Below the pieces are notes generated by a model, which did no database searches, was not told where the DNA came from, and saw nothing but the letters and a program-made list of their open reading frames with translations. The translations under genes were made by a program, and so were the position numbers. Below are positions 15,687 through 20,194 of a stretch of DNA of 20,194 nucleotides, in pieces; position 1 is the first letter of the stretch; every line of letters starts with the position of its first letter. The stretch is from UBA7236 sp043727235. GTDB taxonomy: Bacteria > Bacteroidota > Bacteroidia > Chitinophagales > BACL12. The stretch lies in contig JAYSYX010000384.1 of NCBI GenBank assembly GCA_043727235.1, positions 1 through 20,194 on the forward strand, in the 5' to 3' direction.

Positions 15687-15820
15687 TTTATTTATTAAAA
15701 AAAATATGATCAAAAACTATAATATGCCTATTCTACTTTGGTAAAGTGGTACGCATTATTTGAATTTTTATTTTAAATGGTCTTTATCTATATCACCCTT
15801 TCTCAATTGGTTTGTAGTAT

Positions 15821-16279
15821 TTAATTGTAAATAAATGAGTGACATATATTTTTTATTTTGTTGTGATCCATCCTTAAATATGTGTGTTGAATGTTTATCA
15901 TTGTATATTGAAAGAGGGTAATATCCCTTTCATTCTGATCAAGTATTTTGGTGTAAGTTTTTACAGCTGCCTCATCACCAATTTCACAGGATGCGAGTAT
16001 GGTATTACGATCTTTTCCATTCAACGCCGATTTAACGTCCATCCAAACACTGAAGAATTTTCCATTGAGAATGGAACTCTCCATTGCAGTAGCTCCCATT
16101 TTATTAATTTCACCAATAAGGTCCCTTTTACATTTCCTACTCGTTTGTATAAAATTTTCAAATAAGGTTTTAAGATCAAATTCCTCTGTCGAATTTAATG
16201 CCACTTGATAACCTGCAATTCGATCATTATTGATCCCTATGAGTGTGTTTAAAACTAAAATTGACGACATTTTATTCAT
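15821..16279 (-). CDS. PA2169-type four-helix-bundle protein (DUF2383, ferritin-like fold)
   Basis: A 152-aa all-helical protein. Its layout matches the PA2169/DUF2383 family: an N-terminal LNTLIGINNDRIAGYQVAL helix (10-28), an LKTLFENFIQTSRKCKRDL helix (36-54), then GKFFSVWMDVKSALNGKDRNTILASCEIGDEAAVKTY (72-108) and a closing long helix. The family has a ferritin-like four-helix-bundle fold, but its members are not proven metalloproteins, and I do not see a full pair of ExxH metal motifs here. The C-terminal IQHTYLRMDHNKIKNI (128-143) carries two histidines of unknown role. It follows the FAD/Rieske gene after only 24 bp, so the two are almost surely co-transcribed. Such genes are common in stress and desiccation loci of soil bacteria. 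Function remains unknown. Confidence 0.83.
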   Translation of the reverse strand: MNKMSSILVLNTLIGINNDRIAGYQVALNSTEEFDLKTLFENFIQTSRKCKRDLIGEINKMGATAMESSILNGKFFSVWMDVKSALNGKDRNTILASCEIGDEAAVKTYTKILDQNERDITLFQYTMINIQHTYLRMDHNKIKNICHSFIYN

Positions 16280-16303
16280 AATAAATTATTTTAGATGTTT
16301 ACT

Positions 16304-17935
16304 TTATAATTGATGTTGACCTGTTTTGCTTTCTATAATTTCCGGTTCAATCCTTTTTAGATCAGTTACAGCCGGTCCATTTATCACTATTCCATCAGTT
16401 GTGAATCTAGAGCCATGCATTGGACAATCAAAGGTTTTTTCGTCGTTGTTCCATTGCAGTATTGCACCTAAATGGGGGCATACTGCACTGCACATATGCA
16501 ATTCATCATTTTCATCTTTGTAAATAGCGTATTTTTTTGTTCCCGATGTAAAAATTCCACCTTCTCCGGGAATCAATTTTTCTGTTTCAGATAAACCATT
16601 TATTGTAAGCCAATCGGCATATTGTTTTACCATATTACCAACCTCCTTCAAATAATTCAACGAGGTTTTAAGTGTAATTCTGGATGGGTCATAAATTTTA
16701 ACCCATGGATTTATTTTTCCGGTAATAAGATCACTTATAATTAAACCACCCAGGGTTCCGTGTGTCATTCCATTACCTGAGTCGCCGGTAATTATATAAA
16801 TATTTTCATCTCCCGGATTTTTGCCGATATATGCCAGCGAATCGATAGGTTCGATCACTTGCCCTGACCACTTAAAATCAATGGTATTAAAAGAGGGGAA
16901 ATGATTTTTCGCCCAGGATTCAAGATTCATGTAACGATCTTCTTCATTTAAATCATTGTCTTCCGATTGACCGGTTTTATGATCTTCTCCTCCAATGATC
17001 AATATATCGTTTTTTTCATCAAAAGATTCAAGTCTCACATAATGATAAGGTTCCACTTTTGAATGCGATTTATCTGTGCCGGTATCCCACCATAATGCAT
17101 AAGGCAATTCGCCTTTTTTAATTTTAGAAGCAATAACATAACTGCGATACGGCCATTGTTTTGTATGCATGGTAACCCAATCGTTAATAGGTGTATTGGT
17201 TGCCACTACAATATGATTTGCCTTAATTGTGTATCCATTAGCCGTTGCTCCTTCTTTGGTAATATTTTCAGCTTTTGTTTCAGTATAAATGTTGCAATCC
17301 ATTTGCCTAAGAGCTTCTGCTAATCCGTTTATATATTTAATTATATGAAATTGACCCTGATCAGGAAATTTTAGCGCAGATTTATTTCCATTCAATACAA
17401 TGGAGGGGGTTTCGTTTATCAGGGAAGTTTTTAGTCCAGCTCTTTGAGTTGCTTCATATTCCTTTGTTAAAGTTTCCATGGAATCCGAATCACTTAAAAA
17501 TAAATATCCATCTACTCTCCGAAAATCACAATCTATGTTATTGATTGCAATGGTATTGGCTATCCATTCAACTGCAGCAAAGTGACTATCTGCCGCAAGC
17601 TTGGCAGTTTCTTCATCAAAAATATTTTCCAATTCAAAGTATCTGTCATCGAGTGCACAAGTTAAATGCGCTGTAGTGCGACCCGTTTCGCCGCTCCCTA
17701 AAAATCCATCTTCTACCAACACTACCTTCCTTCCAGCCTTTGCCAAACAATAGGCAACTGAAAGACCTGAAATACCACCGCCTATTACCAGAATATCGGT
17801 ATTAACATCCTTATTGAGTTTTTCATAACTTTGGGATAATACATTATTAGAAAACCAGACTGGGATATTAGCCCCTGAAGTTTCATTTTCATTTACTGGG
17901 TGATCATATTTTTGGTTATCGGTAATTCCTGTCAT
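16304..17935 (-). CDS. FAD-dependent oxidoreductase (DAO/DadA family) fused to a C-terminal Rieske [2Fe-2S] domain
   Basis: A 543-aa protein without a signal peptide. Residues 46-57 (TDILVIGGGISG) form the FAD dinucleotide-binding loop, with Glu75 (VVLVE) closing the Rossmann strand and GETGRTTAHL (82-91) typical of glycine/D-amino-acid-oxidase-like enzymes. The second FAD region YIITGDSGNGMTHGTLGG precedes the last domain. Residues about 440-530 are a Rieske domain with ligands Cys486 and His488 (CPH) and Cys504 and His507 (CPMH), spaced as in the family. The layout is that of B. subtilis YhfW-like proteins: the flavin oxidises a substrate, probably an amine, and passes electrons to the iron-sulfur centre. 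Substrate and acceptor are unknown. It starts a tight pair with the PA2169-type gene (24-bp gap) and has about 290 bp of leader DNA upstream. Confidence 0.92.
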   Translation of the reverse strand: MTGITDNQKYDHPVNENETSGANIPVWFSNNVLSQSYEKLNKDVNTDILVIGGGISGLSVAYCLAKAGRKVVLVEDGFLGSGETGRTTAHLTCALDDRYFELENIFDEETAKLAADSHFAAVEWIANTIAINNIDCDFRRVDGYLFLSDSDSMETLTKEYEATQRAGLKTSLINETPSIVLNGNKSALKFPDQGQFHIIKYINGLAEALRQMDCNIYTETKAENITKEGATANGYTIKANHIVVATNTPINDWVTMHTKQWPYRSYVIASKIKKGELPYALWWDTGTDKSHSKVEPYHYVRLESFDEKNDILIIGGEDHKTGQSEDNDLNEEDRYMNLESWAKNHFPSFNTIDFKWSGQVIEPIDSLAYIGKNPGDENIYIITGDSGNGMTHGTLGGLIISDLITGKINPWVKIYDPSRITLKTSLNYLKEVGNMVKQYADWLTINGLSETEKLIPGEGGIFTSGTKKYAIYKDENDELHMCSAVCPHLGAILQWNNDEKTFDCPMHGSRFTTDGIVINGPAVTDLKRIEPEIIESKTGQHQL

Positions 17936-18224
17936 AAACTAAATTTGTAATTATGGAGGTTTATTTACTCTAATTACATAAAATAATTATGCCAAAGGCG
18001 ATCCAAACGCTGGAGGAGATTATGTATCCCTTAAAGTGTGATTTTCTGAAATAATGAACTATCTCAGTTAATAAATAAATCGGGGAAAATATACCCCGTT
18101 TGTTAAAAGTAGTTGAATTGAAAGTACAGTTATGAAAGTGTTAGATTCGAAATTTGAATTAAATTAGCTTGGGATAAAGTCAGATTTCTGATAGAATAAC
18201 CTAGATACCCTAAGCATTGAATGA
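17936..18224. other. Intergenic region upstream of the FAD/Rieske gene
   Basis: A 289-bp spacer between the end of the AraC gene and the start of the FAD/Rieske gene, both on the minus strand. It holds a terminator-like hairpin (18081-18098) in the first half and presumably the oxidoreductase promoter nearest 17936-18010, where TTTGG motifs at -33-like positions occur without a clear -7 partner. No ORF of note. Confidence 0.5.
18081..18098 (-). terminator. GC-rich hairpin, likely terminator of the AraC transcript
   Basis: CGGGG (18081-18085) pairs with CCCCG (18094-18098) around an 8-nt AT loop; outside it AAA pairs with TTT across a bulged T. On the minus strand it is followed by ATTTATTTAT. 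It lies about 127 nt past the AraC stop and is the only GC-rich spot in the spacer. Confidence 0.55.
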
Positions 18225-18785
18225 TCACAGACTTTCCAGAGAATTTAACTGTTTATCTTGTAATTTTTTAAAAGAGGATGGAGAGTATCCTGTAATTTTT
18301 TTAAACTGATTGGATAAATGAGAGACGCTACTGTAGTGTAGTTTGAGAGCAATTTCGGTCAATGTAAGTTCATTGTAATCGAGTAATTCTTTAACCCGTT
18401 CAATCTTATTTATAATGATATAATGTTCTATAGTTGTGCCTTTTACTCCTGAAAAAAGGTTAGAGAGATAGGTATAGTCATATGTTAATTTACTACTTAA
18501 ATACTCTGAAAAATTAGTTTTTGGCAGATTCTCATTATAATGTATCATTTCAATGATCACAGTCTTGATTTTTTCAATGATCATTGCCTTTCTGTCATCC
18601 ATAAGTTCAAGTCCTGTTCTTAATAATGCAATTTTTAAGCATTCACGTTTATAGTCAGAAAGCATCTCCGTTATATCTACCTCACCTAACTCCAGTCTTG
18701 TAAATTTGATACCAAGACTCTCAAGTTCTGACTTTAAGATCAACTTACAACGATTACTTACCATGTTTTTAATAAACAGTCTCAT
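18225..18785 (-). CDS. AraC-family transcription regulator with degenerate metal-binding-like N-terminal domain
   Basis: A 186-aa protein. The C-terminal half is an AraC/XylS DNA-binding domain with two helix-turn-helices: about 94-115 (EYLSSKLTYDYTYLSNLF) and about 141-165 (TLTEIALKLHYSSVSHLSNQ), then the closing motif FKKITGYSPSSFKKL. The N-terminal part, MRLFIKNMVSNRC, then LGIKFTRLELGEVDI, has the beta-alpha-beta look of a heavy-metal-associated (HMA) domain; in relatives I recall the motif reads MVCxRC. Here the first position is Ser10 and only Cys13 remains. The usual cupin/arabinose-binding sensor is absent. It lies alone between the acidic-protein gene and the FAD/Rieske gene, both on the same strand, so its targets may be these neighbours. 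DNA binding is secure; metal or redox sensing is inferred. Confidence 0.88.
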   Translation of the reverse strand: MRLFIKNMVSNRCKLILKSELESLGIKFTRLELGEVDITEMLSDYKRECLKIALLRTGLELMDDRKAMIIEKIKTVIIEMIHYNENLPKTNFSEYLSSKLTYDYTYLSNLFSGVKGTTIEHYIIINKIERVKELLDYNELTLTEIALKLHYSSVSHLSNQFKKITGYSPSSFKKLQDKQLNSLESL

Positions 18786-19026
18786 TGTGGATATTAGCTA
18801 TTATTTTTTAAACCAGTCTTCTAAAACTCCATTTTTGAAGTATTAATGCTACTGCAAATTATATACCTTTTATACAATTATTTGCCATTTATACTATAAT
18901 TTCCAAAAATTGTGACATGCAAGTAGAATGTAAATACGCATATTTTTCATTATCAGAATTCCCGTTTTGGTATGACAATAAAGAAAGGGCGCCTAACTAT
19001 CATTTATATATAATTTGAATCCGGCT

Positions 19027-19365
19027 TCAATCAATTTTATCTTCTTCCAGTTCATTATGGTTGTCACCACCTATGCTGTAATAATTATTCTCTTCATCTT
19101 CACTGCCAATATCTTCCTGGTCATCGTCTAATTCAGAGCCTGGAATGTCAAGATCGTTTTGAGTTTCCTCCTTCTCCGTAATTATATCAATATCATAATT
19201 GTTCTCTTCAGAATATATATCTACAGATTCTGGGTTTGTTAGATCCTCGTAATCTGTAAAGTCATCCACTTTAGTTTTATCTACAGGAGAGTCAGTAGAT
19301 TTAACTTTTTCTGTAATATTTGGATTTGCAACGGGGATGTCGGAGGTTGAATTTCTTTTTTTCAT
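19027..19365 (-). CDS. Highly acidic low-complexity protein, probably disordered
   Basis: A 112-aa protein dominated by Asp, Glu, Asn and Ser, with a lysine-rich N-terminus (MKKRNSTSD). It has no cysteine, membrane segment or predicted fold. The C-terminal block DLDIPGSELDDDQEDIGSED, then EENNYYSIGGDNHNELEE, is ordered enough in motif content that I believe it is a conserved tail seen in short Bacteroidota proteins, but I can attach no function. An intrinsically disordered stress-protection, ion- or protein-binding protein would fit. A perfect 10-bp inverted repeat lies 34-56 nt upstream of the start, suggesting specific control. It is flanked by the iron permease-like and AraC genes on the same strand, with gaps of about 240 bp each, so it is probably monocistronic. 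Confidence 0.7.
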   Translation of the reverse strand: MKKRNSTSDIPVANPNITEKVKSTDSPVDKTKVDDFTDYEDLTNPESVDIYSEENNYDIDIITEKEETQNDLDIPGSELDDDQEDIGSEDEENNYYSIGGDNHNELEEDKID

Positions 19366-19398
19366 AAATTATTTTTTTCATGACAAATTTCGTTTTTC

Positions 19399-19421
19399 TT
19401 TTATAACATTTTGTTATAAAA
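19399..19421. promoter_or_regulatory. Perfect 10-bp inverted repeat upstream of the acidic-protein gene
   Basis: TTTTATAACA (19399-19408) and TGTTATAAAA (19412-19421) are perfect reverse complements separated by TTT. The 23-bp palindrome ends 33 nt upstream of the start codon at 19365. Size and spacing fit a dimeric repressor/activator operator near the promoter, or a stem-loop in the mRNA leader. Confidence 0.5.
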
Positions 19422-19553
19422 TTGTGAGAAGAAGTTATATAATTTACTTAATCAGGATCATTTGATCATCATAAAATTGGAATGATACTTATTTTGAGAA
19501 ATAAGAAACTCAGCAAAAATATTGTATATTGTAAAATAATTTCTGCCTGTTAC

Positions 19554-19580
19554 AAAAAGCCCCTTAACATTTAAGCAGGC
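19554..19580 (-). terminator. Rho-independent terminator after the iron permease-like gene
   Basis: On the minus strand GCCTgCTTAA, the loop ATG and TTAAGGGGC form a 9-bp stem with one bulged G, followed directly by TTTTTG. It lies about 33 nt after the stop codon. A larger alternative pairing (TGCCTG 19544-19549 with CAGGCA 19576-19581) encloses it. Confidence 0.6.
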
Positions 19581-19612
19581 ATTTGAGCCTTCCCTTGTAA
19601 CCTGGTAAAAAT

Positions 19613-20035
19613 TTATTGATCTGGAGAATTTGTATCCTTAAACTTTACATCTTCCTTTATTTCCTTTACCTCTTCAGATAGGTCATTATATTCTTTAGAA
19701 AGTTCAGCAATTTCACTTTCTGTCTTGTTTTCCGTGTTGATCACGGTATTTCTGGCCGGTTCGTGTGAGGCAAGCAATTCATTTACTTTTAGGTGCAAGG
19801 CTGCAGAAAATTTATTGAAAGATTTTTGAATAACAAATAAACTAAGGAATATCAAGCCATGCAAAATGTCTCTAATGCATTCACGTAACGTTTGGGCATA
19901 AAAACTTGGACTATTGAGCCAACAAATAATTATGATAAATGCGATAATAAATACAATACTGTTCCCCAATAATGTTGTAACCAGGTTTGTTAACCTTTCA
20001 AATAGGAGTTCAATTTTTCTATATAGTTTCAGCAT
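19613..20035 (-). CDS. Low-affinity iron permease family (PF04120-like) small membrane protein
   Basis: A 140-aa protein from the ATG at 20035. Two hydrophobic segments are visible: residues about 26-41 (SIVFIIAFIIIICWLN) and about 57-70 (LHGLIFLSLFVIQKSF). Preceding these are FERLTNLVTTLLGN and, after them, FNKFSAALHLKVNELLASHE. This order (F..LT....G..., TM, W, TM, IQ.S.N....A.H.K.NEL) is that of the low-affinity iron permease/Fet4-like small membrane family of bacteria. The C-terminus (about 103-140) is a charged, coiled-coil-like cytosolic tail (ELSKEYNDLSEEVKEIKEDV). An earlier in-frame ATG at 20146 would add 37 residues overlapping the end of the upstream gene and without family features, so it is rejected. 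The family name rests on fungal Fet4; iron transport by the bacterial members is not established. Proximity to dps and katA makes iron handling plausible. Confidence 0.8.
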   Translation of the reverse strand: MLKLYRKIELLFERLTNLVTTLLGNSIVFIIAFIIIICWLNSPSFYAQTLRECIRDILHGLIFLSLFVIQKSFNKFSAALHLKVNELLASHEPARNTVINTENKTESEIAELSKEYNDLSEEVKEIKEDVKFKDTNSPDQ

Positions 20036-20091
20036 GTCACAATAAGTCCAACAAGTATTTGAGCTTATTAGTATAATCGGGAAAGGCTGAT

Positions 20092-20194
20092 CTATACCCG
20101 AACATCGTTCATCATATTGATCACACCAAATGCATTCAATAACCAAATAATTAGAATAATTACGACAACGGCATTAAGAATGCTTTTGATCTTG
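20092..20194 (-). CDS. C-terminal part of a very small membrane protein, cut by the window edge
   Basis: Thirty-three codons plus TAG are open on the minus strand, entering from the right edge. The visible part reads KIKSILNAVVVIILIIWLLN, then AFGVINMMNDVRV. It is a single transmembrane helix followed by a short conserved-looking tail (FGVIN...IRV style) that I associate with tiny Bacteroidota membrane proteins of unknown function. The N-terminus lies outside the window, probably by only a few residues. It ends 56 bp before the iron permease-like start at 20035 and may be co-transcribed with it. Confidence 0.65.
   Translation of the reverse strand, partial: KIKSILNAVVVIILIIWLLNAFGVINMMNDVRV

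Noticed and set aside
15687..15713. Start of the GH130 protein at 15713
   Set aside because: The extra MIIFFLINK is too short to be a signal peptide, unlike other GH130 N-termini, and overlaps a promoter-like TAGTTTTT; the next ATG at 15686 is preferred.
20036..20146. N-terminal extension of the iron permease-like protein to 20146
   Set aside because: The added 37 residues overlap the in-frame end of another small membrane-protein gene on the same strand and contain no family motif.

Overview
The window looks like part of a Bacteroidota chromosome, probably a soil or freshwater Chitinophagales/Sphingobacteriales-type genome. The reasons are the AT-rich base composition with A-rich leaders and almost no Shine-Dalgarno sequences, boxes of the Bacteroidota TAnnTTTG type, the lipoprotein style, and several small protein types I associate with this phylum. 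There are no rRNA, tRNA, CRISPR or recognisable mobile elements.

Layout. Bases 1-4513 (minus) hold most of a very large alpha-2-macroglobulin-like lipoprotein that runs off the left edge. It is followed divergently by a small helix-turn-helix protein (4778-5044, plus) and a lipoprotein ending in a TonB C-terminal domain (5185-6804, plus), which is closed by a perfect 22-bp hairpin. The core is an oxidative-stress block: dps (7042-7509), a small coiled-coil protein and katA (7981-9468) on the minus strand, divergent from oxyR (9564-10499, plus). The 95-bp katA/oxyR spacer carries a match to the OxyR half-site ATAG-N7-CTAT, and OxyR keeps Cys199 and Cys208.

From 10.5 kb to the right edge everything reads on the minus strand. 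In transcription order from the right these are: the tail of a small membrane protein, a low-affinity iron permease family protein, an acidic protein, an AraC regulator with a degenerate metal-binding-like N-terminus, a FAD/Rieske oxidoreductase, a PA2169-type four-helix-bundle protein, a GH130 glycosidase/phosphorylase overlapping by 8 nt a two-domain GT4 glycosyltransferase, a possible 51-aa ORF, a short-chain dehydrogenase, a 127-aa protein resembling baeRF/eRF1-domain proteins, and a decayed reading frame.

Reading as a whole: peroxide detoxification (KatA), iron sequestration (Dps), peroxide sensing (OxyR), iron transport, a redox enzyme, a ferritin-like-fold helical bundle and a glycan-making/glycan-recycling pair sit together. 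This fits a general stress or desiccation-tolerance region. The least explained part is the GH130-GT4 unit with its FAD/Rieske and PA2169 neighbours. Grouping these genes into one physiological programme is inference from proximity and strand.
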